This document shows, piece by piece, positions 11,372 to 22,032 of a stretch of DNA of 64,000 nt. The notes under the pieces are model-generated. The model was given only the letters and a program-made list of their open reading frames with translations, ran no database searches and was not told where the DNA came from. The number at the start of each line of letters is the position of its first letter. Position 1 is the first letter of the stretch. The stretch comes from Melieria omissa (taxonomy: Eukaryota; Arthropoda; Insecta; Diptera; Ulidiidae). Location of the stretch: the NCBI GenBank assembly GCA_963971225.1, contig OZ020270.1, positions 17,223,817 through 17,287,816 of the forward strand, read 5' to 3'. The position numbers were made by a program, and so were the translations under genes.

Positions 11372-12753
11372 CACCTTTTCAAGTTCGATTTCAGAAAGCG
11401 TAAATTCAATTTCAGAAAGCGTAAATTCAATTTCAGAAAGCGTAAATTCAATTTCAGAAAGCGTAAATTCAATTTCGGAAAACGTAAATTCAATTTCAGA
11501 AACATAAATTCAATTTCGGAAAGCGTAAATTCAATTTCAGAAAGCGTAAATTCAATTTCAGAAACATAAATTCAATTTCAGAAAGCGTAAATTCAATTTC
11601 AGAAAGCGTAAATTCAATTTCAGAAACACAAATTCAATTTCAGAAAGCGTAAATTCAATTTCAGAAACCGTAAATTCAATTTCAGAAAGCGTAAATTCAA
11701 TTTCGGAAAACGTAAATTCAATTTCAGAAACTACCTACCTGTATAAAAAATGTTTTTGGAAAAGTGCACTTTGCCAAATTTTTTAACTACGTACGAAAGC
11801 TATGTGTACACTCGGAGGCCATAATGGCCTATTGTGAATCCCTTCTTATGGTGTTCTGGAGCTAACCAATAGTCTCAATCAAGGGGAAACCAGTTCGACC
11901 TCTTAATGAAGGAGAGCAGATTCGAGATTTCGACCTTCGCCGTGCAAGCCAGGTCGGCCAGGAACATTGACCACAAGGTGGGGAGACGGCGTTTCTGCAG
12001 AGCCGGGCAGTGACACAGGAAGTGTTGTATCGTTTCTACTTCTTCTTCATCTCCACAGCTACGGCAGACATCACCCGACGAGAGGCGCCATTTGGTAAGC
12101 ATAGATCCAATAGCGCAGTGTCCGGTGATGACTCCAACGAGCTGTCGAATGGAGGTACGACTCAAGGACAGTACGAATCGTGTTTTCGTCAAGGAGAGGG
12201 AGGGCTACAGTCGGTCCTGGTACGCCATGATGACTCAATTTCCTTTTTGGTCAACCTGTCATATACATGTACAGGGCAGATATCGGAGGAAACACAGAGG
12301 TATCCAAACAAATCAAATCTGTGTAAATGCAACCAAAATAAATTCAACATTTGCTCTGAAATTGAATTTACGCTTTCTGAAATTGAATTTATGTTTCTGA
12401 AATTGAATTTACGTTTTCTGAAATTGAATTTACGCTTTCCGAAATTGAATTTACGTTTTCCGAAATTGAATTTACGCTTTCTGAAATTGAATTTACGCTT
12501 TCCGAAATTGAATTTACGCTTTCTGAAATTGAATTTATGTTTCTGAAATTGAATTTACGCTTTCTGAAATTGAATTTACGCTTTCTGAAATTGAATTTAC
12601 GCTTTCCGAAATTGAATTTACGCTTTCTGAAATTGAATTTATGTTTCTGAAATTGAATTTACGCTTTCTGAAATTGAATTTACGCTTTCTGAAATTGAAT
12701 TTACGCTTTCTGAAATTGCTTTTACGCTTTCTGAAATCGAACTTGAAAAGGTG
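11372..12753. mobile_element. Foldback-type element with inverted arrays of 21-mers
   Basis: Both ends read CACCTTTTCAAGTTCGATTT inward and are followed by tandem arrays of a 20-21-bp unit, AAATTCAATTTCAGAAAGCG plus T (variants ...TTCGGAAAACG and ...TTCAGAAACAT). The left array spans about 11,390-11,735. The right array, in inverted orientation, spans about 12,350-12,740. TA flanks both ends (11,370-11,371 and 12,754-12,755). The organisation matches Foldback elements, but the TA duplication is more like Tc1/mariner. The 600-bp centre carries a captured LINE fragment. The element sits exactly at the exon/intron junction of the SAM-domain gene. Confidence 0.82.
11875..12192 (-). pseudogene. 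Captured C-terminal fragment of a non-LTR retrotransposon ORF2
   Basis: The minus-strand frame encodes about 105 residues with GVITGHCAIGS, then CRSCGDEEEVETIQHFLCHC and a closing ALQKRR motif. This is the zinc-binding C-terminus found after RNase H in Jockey/I-group LINE ORF2 proteins. No reverse transcriptase sequence accompanies it. It lies in the central loop of the foldback element, between the two 21-mer arrays, so it was picked up by that element or inserted into it. Confidence 0.75.
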
Positions 12754-13046
12754 TAGTAAGAATGCACTAAGAAGAGTTTAGTAAATACGCTTTAATTTCA
12801 TACAACACATCTTTTCAGATTGATTTTGATTTCAAAGTGCTATATCCAAATCATGACGATTTGCTAATTAATTGGCAACAAAAACTTTTGAAGTTGTTCC
12901 TGTATCTAAAACGAAATAATATTTTAAAAGACAAAAGCGTCAAACTCATTCTGAAATCGGTGTCGGAGTATGACATAAAAGAAGGTATGGTATATTTAAA
13001 AATTTATAATTTACTTAATAATTTAATATTACATTTTAAACATATA

Positions 13047-14532
13047 CAGTTGCGGTCAAAATAATAGTAGTACGCGTACAACGAAAAGAAAATTAAGAAC
13101 AAATAATCTGCTTTTTTTTACAAATATTTATTTTGTATTTTTTTTAACAAGTTATATGTGTTAACAATGCAATCATAAAAGAAAACTTAAGAATTAAACT
13201 CAGTTTGGTTTGATTGAAATTAAATACGTCAAAAGCTCCAAAATATGGACGGTCAAAAAAATAGTAGTTCGCTTTACTTTCATAAAAATTAAGCAAAAAT
13301 TGTGTTTCATTTTAAAAGATTTAGTGGTTAAATAGTAATAACGTAATTTTGCTTCAAATTAATATTTAGTTGCGTGATTGTTGTTCGCTATTACTGCAGC
13401 ACAGAGCCGATGCATTGAATTAACCAAATTTTCATATCTTTCTCTAGGGGCGTGGTCTACTGCTTCTCAAAGTTGATTTTTATTTAAAAGATTATTGTGA
13501 GCAACTGCTCTCTTCACGTCACACCACAAATTTTTAATTATATTGAAGTCTGGTGATTGTGCGAGCCATTCCATAACCCTAATCCTGCTTTTGCGAAGCT
13601 CCTTTCATGCGACCTTGCTTGTATGCTTTAGGTTATAATCCTGTTGGAAGATCCAAAGCATTGGCGTTTTTTCACGGACATACGGTGGCACGATTTCCCG
13701 CAAGATTCGTACACATACACATCGATCCATCGTTTTCTTGATCAAATAAATAGCGCCACCTCCATAAAACGTAAGACATGCTCAATAAATAAATGCATGT
13801 CTTACGTTTTATGGAGGTGGCGCTATTTATTTGATCAAAAAAACGATGGATCGATGTGTATGTGTACGAATCTTGCAGGAAATCGTGCTACCGTATGTCA
13901 AATAAATAGCGCCACCTCCATAAAACGTAAGACATGCATTTATTTATTGAGCATGTCTTACGTTTTATGGAGGTGGCGCTATTTATTTGATCAAGAAAAC
14001 GATGGATCGATGTGTATGTGTACGAATCTTGCGGGAAATCGTGCCACCGTATGTCCGTGAAAAAACGCCAATGCTTTGGATCTTCCAACAGGATTATAAC
14101 CTATCAACTTTGAGAAGCAGTAGACCACGCCGCTAGAGAAAGATATGAAAATTTGGTTATTTCAATGCATCGGCTCTGTGCTGCAGTAATAGCGAACAAC
14201 AATCACGCAACTAAATATTAATTTGAAGAAAAATTACGTTATTACTATTTAACCACTAAATCTTTTAAAATGAAACACAATTGTTGCTTAATTTTTATGA
14301 AAGTAAAGCGAACTACTATTTTTTTGACCGTCCATATTTTGGAGCTTTTGACGTATTTAATTTAAATCAAACCAAACTGAGTTTAATTCTTAAGTTTTCT
14401 TTTATGATTGCATTGTTAACACATATAACTTGTTAAAAAAATACAAAATAAATATTTGTAAAAAAAAGCAGATTATTTTTTCTTAATTTTCTTTTCGTTG
14501 TATGCGTACTACTATTATTTTGACCGCAGCTG
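13047..14532. mobile_element. Tc1-type relic rearranged into a near-complete palindrome
   Basis: Ends CAGTTGCGGTCAAAATAATA / TATTATTTTGACCGCAGCTG are flanked by TA (13,045-13,046, 14,533-14,534). The left half (13,047 to about 13,780, minus strand) encodes Tc1 transposase pieces: WIFQQD, KHTSKVA, then VMEWLAQSPDFNIIKNLW, with stops and frameshifts. The right half (about 13,900-14,532) is an inverted copy of the same sequence. The middle contains two further inverted units, each including CGCCACCTCCATAAAACGTA. Open frames near 13,644-14,088 on both strands are this palindrome. The element is dead. Confidence 0.85.
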
Positions 14533-15007
14533 TATATATATACACTAGTCAGAATAAGTTTGCGTACAAGGGGTACATAGTTTTTTCATATGAAAAATAC
14601 ATCACTTTAAGTAATTTTTCAAAAACAAACGATTTTTTATTTTTTCCATAAACTTAGTTCTATTATTCTATTAAGATAATAATAACAAAAACATGACCAA
14701 ATTGTAAAAGGAAGGCAAAAAAAAAAATGTGTTATGAATTCACCTCAGAAAAAGTTTGCGTACAAGATAAGGTTATGTAGCAAAAATTTAATTGAAACTA
14801 AGTTTTGTCCAAAAATTATTAACTTTTTGGATATGCTTCTCTTATTGGAACTCCCTGCAGAAGTTTCGGGCATAAATTTTATTAAATTATGTGTTTTTCA
14901 GCGGTTCTTTTGGTATATCCTTGAATTGTTATATTTGTTTACTATATCTTTGAAGATGGAGTATTTTTGGGCTCAGTGTTCAAGTACACCCTTATATGTA
15001 TATTTAA

Positions 15008-15640
15008 TTAAATGCATGTTAGGTGACTAGGGAGGAACTTTTTCAACTTTTTTGAGCCAGTTAATAGCAAAGATAGCTTCACATCGTATGCAATGCGCCT
15101 TATGGTCATCGTAAAGTTGAAAAGAAATGCTAGAACCTGATTCAAAATTTTGAAACCTTTGCTTGCATAAGCTTTTAGAATATGTAAATAACCCCTCGGA
15201 ACCATTTCTGAATACAAAAAACACATCCTGCTCACTCCTTTACTAGACATGCAGCCCCATACCATACCCCCTAATATGCTATGCTTTACTGTTAATGTCA
15301 GATTTTTGTCATTCACTGAATCCTCTTCAAATAAGTTGATGCCTTTTAATGCCACATATGCCAAACCATTATCAGAGAATAATAAATCTTCCTACTCCAT
15401 AGATAACAACATATAGTCCCGGAAATCCGGTTTTCTAGACTCTTTGATGGTCTCTTTCACGAAAGAAATCCTTGTTAGTAAGCTAAATATGGGCTTCTTA
15501 CATCCTATTATGTAGGATAAATGTGTTTTTTTCAGGACTTTTCGTATAAAGTCACTGCTACTGGATTTTATAAAATATTTCTGTAAATTTCTGAAGATAT
15601 TGGATGCAGCTAGCCTTAGATTATGATATACTGATCGCAA
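15008..15640 (-). pseudogene. Tc1-type transposase remnants
   Basis: Two minus-strand fragments: about 15,392-15,640 with RISFVKETIKE and KPDF motifs, and 15,008-15,364 with a KHSILGGMVWGCMSSKGVSR motif typical of the middle of Tc1 transposases (between the first and second catalytic Asp). The DDE C-terminal third is not recognisable, and stops separate the fragments. The same decayed region appears at about 40,190-40,620 in copy 2. Confidence 0.7.
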
Positions 15641-16140
15641 AACAATCCAATCCTATTGCTTGGGTAGCTTAAGACAATGGCCAGATCGTAGCAAAGAAGC
15701 AAGAATTTCTGGTTTTTTCGAAATTTAAGATGGCTTTTTGAAATGACGAATGTGCTCTTCGAAAAGTTTATCTACTTTCACGAAATTGTTTGTCCATTTG
15801 GGAAAGAATTAGTAAGATTATCCTTTTATTTATTTTATTATATATTTTATTTATATATTTATTATATTTCATATTTTTATTTTTTTTCGCTTGGGTTCTA
15901 TTGCTTTCTATATAATTTCAAGCACACATATAGTTAAAAAAAATTTACAAGTCCGTTTACTGCTCAATGGAATACAAATTTCCAAATAAAACTAAAAAGC
16001 ATAACTGGAAAGTCCCGTCATTAGTTTTGTACGCAAACTTATTCTGCACCGTTTTGTGAGTATATTGTCAATAAATACGAATACATGGAAAATAAATATT
16101 TTAATTCATCTAAAACAGAACAATAAGTGCAGCTAAGGTA

Positions 16141-17431
16141 ACACTTCGTTCAATAATGTGTGTGACTAACTAATTAAACAACTTTTTTTGCCAAAATTCG
16201 TTTTTATTCATCAACATAGTCCCCTTTTAGGGAGATACAATCATTCCAACGCTTTTTCAATCTTTCGATACCGCCTTTGTAGAACGATTTTTCTTTGCCT
16301 TCAAAATAGGCGTTAGTTTCGGCGATTACTTCATCATTTGAGCCAAATCTCTTACCACGGAGCATCTTTTTGAGGTCTGCGAAGAGCCAGTAGTCGCTGG
16401 GGGCCAGATCTGGAGAATACGGGGGATGAGGAAGCAATTCGAAGCCCAATTCATGCATTTTTGCCATCGTTTTCATCGACTTGTGACACGGTGCATTGTC
16501 TTGGTGAAACAACACTTTTTTCTTCTTCATATGGGGCCGCTTAATCGCGATTTCTTCTTTCAAACGTTCCAACAACGCTATATAATAGTCGCTATTGATT
16601 GTTTTCCCTTTCTCAAGATAGTCGATGAATATTATTCCGTGCACATCCCAAAATACTGACGCCATAACCTTGCCAGCCGATGTTTGTGCCTTTGGACGCT
16701 TTGGGCGGCTTTCACCGGTTGCATGCCACTCAGCAGACTGCCGATTTGACTCTGGAGTGAAATGGTGGATCCATGTTTCATCCATTGTGATGTACCGACG
16801 CAAAAACTCCGACTTGTTGCGCGTAAACATGTCCAAACAGCTCTTTGAATCATCGATTCGTTGTTGTTTTTGCTCCGGTGTGAGCAAACGCGGCACCCAT
16901 TTCGAAAACACCTTTTTCATAACCAAATGTTAATGTATTATGGTGTGTACACTGCCTGCTGATATCTTTAGAATGTCAGCAATCTCCCCCACTTTCACTT
17001 TACGGTCGGACATAATGATTTTCAGTGTTTTTTCAACGTTTTCCGGAATAACAGCGTCATTTGGCCGTCCAGTAGATGGAATGTCATCGGTGTCTGTACG
17101 ACCACGTTTGAATTCGGCATACCAATAACAAATGGTTCTTTTTGATGGAGCAGAGTCCGAATAATGTTTTTCAAGCCATTCCTGGCATTGAACAGTATTT
17201 TTTTTCATTGAAACACAATGATAAATCAGCACACGGAATTGCTTTGAATTCATTTTTTTTGAAAACTCAAAAGTAGTGTCACTTAAAGCACTGTAACTTG
17301 TAAAGTAATGGTCGGATTGACATATAATTTTGACAGTAAGCCTAAAAAGGTTCACAATTTCGAAAAAAATATTGATTTAGTATTAGTGCCGCCATCTATG
17401 TGTCAGTCACACACATTATTGAACGAAGTGT
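16141..17431 (-). mobile_element. Full-length mariner, copy 1
   Basis: 1,291 bp, with ends ACACTTCGTTCAATAATGTG at the left and its near-complement ending CGAAGTGT at the right. TA flanks both sides (16,139-16,140 and 17,432-17,433). It is inserted between the two right-hand direct repeats of the IR/DR Tc1 element. It matches the mariner at 59,828-61,117 along its whole length with few differences. Confidence 0.92.
16204..17253 (-). pseudogene. Mariner transposase (DD34D) with one nonsense codon, copy 1
   Basis: Reading from the ATG at about 17,253 (MNSKQFRVLIYHC...), the N-terminal helix-turn-helix DNA-binding region ends at ...GSVHTIIH. There a TAA (16,929-16,931 on the plus-strand map) replaces the residue that is normally Glu. 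The frame continues unchanged through the WVPRLLT linker and the catalytic domain: MDETW (D1), HQDNAPCH (D2) and YSPDLAPSDYW (D3). Exactly 34 residues separate D2 and D3, the DD34D signature of mariners. The rest of the frame is open to its natural stop. The same TAA is present in the copy at 60,008-61,058. The catalytic domain could still be made from a downstream ATG, but it would lack DNA binding (inference). Confidence 0.9.
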
Positions 17432-17557
17432 TATATATGAATATTGTAAATAAGTTTTTATAAACAGCGAACCCATTTTTGAGGTCAAAATTGATGATAA
17501 CATAATTTTGGCTTGCCTGTACGCAACCTTTTTCTGACTATATATATATATATATAT

Positions 17558-18124
17558 AAAGCGTGATCCATTTCGAGGTTCCCTACTTTTTTAAATAAAA
17601 AAACAGAAAATTAAAATTTAACGGGGAATGTTTATTATCATTCGAAAGAACATTCTTTGGCATTTATTTTTTGAAGATTATCTCTTTCAAATGTTGGCCG
17701 CGGCTACGTCTCAGATGGTCCACCGGTTGAGTCCAATTTTCGATGACTCGTTCGAGCATTTCGACTGGTAACTGGCGAATGACACGCGTGATGTTTTGCT
17801 CCAAGGCCTGAATCGAAGCGGGTTTATCCGTATAGACTTAAGACTTTACTTATCCCCACAGAAAAAAGTCTAACGGTGTGATATCACACGATCTTGGTGG
17901 CCAATCGACCGGCCCATTACGTGAAATTAGCTGTTCTCACCGGCATCATTTTTGAAGAAATATGGACCGATGAACGATTTGTAAACGTTTTTCAGGCGTA
18001 AGTCTTTCCATGATGAAATGCCAAACAATACTGAACAAAAATAATATGACAGGTTGACACGACTCACGCGTGACCTGTCAAAAAAAGGTTATTGAAAAAA
18101 GTACCTCTAGTTGGATCACCCTTT
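17558..18124 (-). mobile_element. Deleted Tc1/mariner-superfamily element
   Basis: Terminal repeats AAAGCGTGATCC / GGATCACCCTTT (one mismatch) sit in TA-rich flanks. The minus strand encodes the tail of a DDE transposase: the reverse complement of about 17,680-17,840 reads RPASIQALEQN-like and VIENWT motifs common to a widespread insect mariner-related family. At 567 bp most of the transposase is missing. Confidence 0.65.
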
Positions 18125-18134
18125 ATATATATAT

Positions 18135-18172
18135 ACACTAGTCAGAAAAAGTTTGCGTACAGGCAAGCCGAA
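18135..18172 (-). mobile_element. Isolated right end of the IR/DR Tc1 element, inverted
   Basis: CACTAGTCAGAAAAAGTTTG followed by CGTACAGGCAAGCC is the reverse complement of the right terminus of copy 1 (17,505-17,540). The MITE at 17,558-18,124 is therefore bracketed by inverted Tc1 ends. Confidence 0.7.
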
Positions 18173-18195
18173 ATATATATACATATATATATATA

Positions 18196-18810
18196 GGGTG
18201 TTTTTTTTTAGAGGTTTGTTTTTCGAATAGAGATAAAACTGGCATTTTGTGGTTAAATCTGGCAACTCTAATGTCATTTATGTTCCGTTTGATTTGCCAT
18301 TTCATCATGAACAGGTTGACAAAAGAACAACGCTTGCAAATCGTGCAAATTTATTTCGAAAATAATGGTTCAGTTTGCGAAGTTCACCGCAACCTCCGTC
18401 CATTTTATGGTCGACATAATCGTCCATCAGAGCAAAATCGGTCCATCCATCGGTTAACCATGGGTCGTTTTCGCACTACGTTTACTCTATGTGATAATAC
18501 GCATCCGCAGAGACGTCGAACAGTGCGCACCGAAGAAACAATTGCCGCTGTAGAGCAAAATGTTGAAGAGGACCCGAATGAATCGATTCGCCACCGTGCA
18601 CAGCAATTGGAGCTTTGTCCATCAACTTTAAAAATTGGACCTGTAAAATTGGCTTTATTCGAGCCAGTCGCGGCGGCCACATGCCCGAAATAATATTTAA
18701 ACATTAATGGCCTAAAGTTATCCTTCCCATAAAGCCAAATTGATGGACATTAAAACGATTTTCTTGTGTTTTATTTCAATTCGAAGTTCTATACCTCTAA
18801 AAAAACACCC
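18196..18810 (+). mobile_element. Deleted mariner-related element with N-terminal transposase fragment
   Basis: TIRs GGGTGTTTTTTTTTAGAGGT / ACCTCTAAAAAAACACCC are flanked by TA (18,194-18,195; 18,811-18,812). The 615-bp interior keeps only the N-terminal third of a transposase plus the 3' untranslated end, so it is a deletion derivative. Confidence 0.85.
18307..18693 (+). pseudogene. Transposase N-terminal fragment (mariner-related, DUF4817-like HTH)
   Basis: Starts at the ATG of MNRLTKEQRLQIVQIYFENN, the first helix-turn-helix of a large insect transposase family. It continues through a basic linker (PQRRRTVRTEETIAAVEQNV) and a second HTH (SIRHRAQQLELCPSTL). After that the sequence jumps to a short unrelated tail and stops. 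The whole catalytic domain is deleted. Confidence 0.75.
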
Positions 18811-18868
18811 TATATATATATACATATATATATATGAATATATATGCATATATATATATATATATATA
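18811..18868. repeat. (TA)n-rich microsatellite
   Basis: Imperfect ATATAT repeats with ATATGCAT interruptions. They form the target of the Gypsy insertion that starts at 18,869. Confidence 0.85.
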
Positions 18869-18971
18869 TGAAGCGTGGTTCTTGACCGAATCGCGTGATG
18901 GCGAATGAGAAGGGCAGCCAACGTGGGAGTGAAGTCAGCAGAGTTGCATTTGGCTGCATGTGGTTGCCACA
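18869..18971 (-). repeat. 3' LTR of the Gypsy element (minus strand)
   Basis: 103-bp partner of the LTR at 22,803-22,905, preceded on the minus strand by the polypurine tract at 18,972-18,986. Confidence 0.92.
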
Positions 18972-19003
18972 TGGCTCCCCTTCCCGAGAAAAAAAAAATT
19001 TGT

Positions 19004-22000
19004 TTAAGCTGCAAAACGTACGACCTTTTTGGGTTTCGAAGCTGTACCGCACTCTTCCCTCGTCGCAGCGCTATTGACGCATCCCGGGCTGTCTACAATG
19101 TTCATTTCTACGTACGCAGGCTTCAGTCGATCGACGGAAACGTTGCAGGCCTTTCCGTTGAGGAGGATTGTGAAGTACTTGCTATGCCTGTTTAAGACTT
19201 TATAGGGTCCGTCATATGGGTGTGAGAATGAAGGTCCTATTTGCCCGCGGCGGACGAAGACGGGGCTGGTGTGCTTCAAATCCTTGAATTTAAAAACAGG
19301 ATGTTTTGCGTGGCACGACATCCGTTCAGGAGTCAAGCCATGGAATTGATTTCGTAAAATTTGTACCAGGTCGGGTGCGTTAGTTTCTTGTGAGGAGGGA
19401 GCGAGGAACTCTCCAGGTAAACGAATTGTTTCGCCGTAAACTAGTTCGGATGGAGTAGCGTTGATATCTTCTTTCCAAGACGATCGCAAGCCTAGCAAAA
19501 CGGCCGGCAGGGCGTCGTACCATGATTCGTTGTGGCAGAGCAACGCCGCCTTGAGCTGTCGATGAAGCCTTTCAACAAGGCCATTTGCCTGTGGGTGATA
19601 CGCTGTGGTTGTGATATGCTTTGAACCCAAGAGCTCATTAAGTTTTTTGAAAATCTCTGACTGGAATTGTACACCCTGGTCCGAAGTGATCTTAGCTGGT
19701 ATACCGTATCGAACGATCCAATTAAGCATGAACGCACGCGCGACCGTGTCTGCCGTTGCATCTTCCAGGGGGATTGCTTCGGGAAAACGCGTAAAGCGAT
19801 CGATGATTGTGAGACATTGTCGACATCCTCTTGACGGGGGCAGCGTTACTAAGTCGATGTGGATGTGCTGGAAGCGTCGGGTTGGGGGTTGGAAATTTCC
19901 AATTGGGGAGACGTTATGCCTGGTGATTTTATTGCGTTGGCAGGGAATGCAAGTTTTGGCCCAGTTGCGGCAGTCTTTGTTAATAGATGGCCACACGTAG
20001 CGCTCCGCAACGAGCTTCCTCGAACCGCGTTGTCCGGGGTGAGAAAGCGAATGAAGTGAATGGAAAACTTGCTTTCTTAAGGCTTTCGGTACGTAAGGGC
20101 GTGTTCTCCCAGTTGAGACATCACAGTATATTGTAATATTTGAGTCCTTGTACAGAACGCGTTGGAGGTTTAATGAGCAGCTTGGATTCTTGAGCAAGCT
20201 TTGAAGTTCGTCGTCGTTTTTCTGTTGAGAGGCGAGTTCGTTGAGTGAGATCGCGGATGAAATGGCGTCAAGGCGGGACAAGGTGTCTGCCACGATGTTA
20301 TCGCTGCCTGCGATGTGTTTAATTTCAGTTGAGAACTGTCCGATGAAATCTAATCTGCGAAATTGCCACGGTGAGGCTTTGTCTAGTCGCTGCTTGAACG
20401 CATGAATCAACGGCTTGTGATCTGTGTAAATTGTAATATGCCTACCTTCGAAAACGTGCCTGAAGTGTTTGATTGCTTCATATATGCGTGCAGCTCTCGA
20501 TCGTATGTTGATAACTCAGACGAACGTTCGGTTAGCTTTTTGCTGAAAAATGCTAGTGGTTGCCAAGCATTTTTAATTCTTTGCGGTAGGACAGCACCTA
20601 CTGCATGCTGGGATGCGTCAGTGAAGATTGCCCATTCAGTGTCGCTTTTGGGGTGTGCCAGGTGCGTCGCATTTGCTAGCGCTTGCTTACAAAGCACGAA
20701 TGCGGACTCTAGTTCGGTTGTCCAGACGACGGGGTGTGTGCTTTTGATGGTTGGCCCTTCCAACAGTTTGTTGAACGGGGCTAGCAGCTGCGCGGCATTT
20801 TTTATGAATTTTCGGTAGAAGTTAATAGTACCTGAGTTGGAGACGGTATGTCCCAAAAATGTTACCTCCTTTTGTGCAAGTGTCGTTTTTGCCGCATTTA
20901 TCGTAAGGCCTACATCTTGAAGACGGTTAAACAAAATTCGTAAATGTTCCATGTGTTGACTTTCATTGTCCGATGCTACGAGTATATCGTCGATGTACGT
21001 ATATGCGAATGGCAAATCTCGGGTGGTTTCATCCATGAAACGTTGGAACGTTTGCGCCGCGTTTCGAAGCCCAAAGGTCATGAACGGGAACTCGAAGAGT
21101 CCAAACGGTGTTATTATGGCAGTTTTCTGAACGTCTTCTGGTGCGACGGGTATTTGATTAAAAGCACGCACGAGGTCGATGGTTGAAAACACGGTTTTCC
21201 CATGTAGATTAGCGACAAAATCCTCTAGATATCTTACAGGGTACCTATCTGGTATTGTGCGATCGTTTAGGCGCCGGTAGTCTCCGCAGGGTCGCCAGTC
21301 GCCCGATTTCTTTGGAGCTAGATGTAGTGGTGAGGACCATGGGCTGTTAGATCGCCGAGCAATCCCAAGTGGGGTCATTTTTTCAAACTCGGCCTTGGCG
21401 ATTGCAAGCCTGTCGGGTGCCAGCCTTCGCGCCTTACTTGTGACAGGTGGTCCCTCTGTAGTCTTAATGAAGTGTTGAAGTGTTGAAGTTTTATGCTTGG
21501 CGTCCTTCAACGCCCCGCCTGGTTTGGTTATTTCTGGGAATTGCGAGAGTAGTTTCCAGAATGGAGATGATTCGTTGAGTTGCATGGTCTTTACGGAGCA
21601 AGGAGTAGCAAAAAGAGTTGCCCCGCTAGAATAAAGCTGGGTGTGTTGGTCAACTATACGTTTGTGTTTTAGATCGACGACAAGCCCGAAATGGCTTAAA
21701 AAGCCAGCGCCTATGATTGGGCGTGAAACATCTGCTAGAACGAAACGCCAAATCAAATCCCTGCGTAGCCCGAAGTTCGGTGTTTGGACAGTGCAGCCGT
21801 ATGTGTTAATCACGGTACCATTAGCTGCGTACAGTTGATAGCCGATGGACTTCCCTGCGCACGTTGACTTGTCGTATGGAAAAACGGAGAGGTCAGAGCC
21901 TGTATCAATCAAAAATTGGATGCCTGTTGTCAGGTCTTTTATGAAGAGGCGGCGTGAGGTTGTAGGAGAGTCGTGTGCCGCTCCTAGCGGCTCTCGTTGG

Positions 22001-22032
22001 GGTTTTCCTGAAATCTGCACCCGGTGGTACAT
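19004..22032 (-). pseudogene. pol: Gypsy Pol: protease, RT, RNase H, integrase (one frameshift, one gap)
   Basis: Minus-strand order: aspartic protease ([10 protein letters not shown]), reverse transcriptase ([15 protein letters not shown]; active site YIDDILVAS), RNase H ([13 protein letters not shown]), integrase with an H-x-H...C-x2-C zinc region (PGQRGSRKLV, CIPCQR), and a catalytic core of HIDLV, SDQGVQF and NGLVERLHRQ. The C-terminus has a GPYKVL motif and no chromodomain. The frame breaks within RNase H at about 20,480-20,500 and continues from 20,410. About 30 residues usual between the RT palm end ([10 protein letters not shown]) and the NFYRKFI motif are missing in frame. It is probably inactive despite its near-identical LTRs. 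Confidence 0.9.

Larger units (their letters stand above)
14543..17540 (-). mobile_element. Tc1-like element with IR/DR ends, copy 1 (mariner inside)
   Basis: The left end CACTAGTCAGAATAAGTTTG follows TA at 14,541. Each side has an outer repeat and an inner one pointing the same way. The left repeats start at 14,550 and 14,746. The right ones are near 16,029 and 17,516, the latter pair pushed apart by the mariner. This IR/DR layout is known from Tc1-superfamily members such as Sleeping Beauty and Bari. The interior holds transposase remnants on the minus strand. The right end is frayed in (TA)n. A second, better-preserved copy lies at 36,492-47,217. Confidence 0.85.

Noticed and set aside
11384..11735. 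Regular direct repeats that look like a CRISPR array
   Set aside because: Units abut without unique spacers, the genome is eukaryotic and an inverted array mirrors them.
11327..12546. Open frames with repeated KFNFRKR or LKLNLRF units
   Set aside because: Translation of the 21-mer foldback arrays, not a repeat protein; the period of 21 keeps the frame open automatically.
13644..14088. Two identical proteins predicted on opposite strands
   Set aside because: Consequence of the palindromic Tc1 relic; the reading opposite to the transposase is meaningless.
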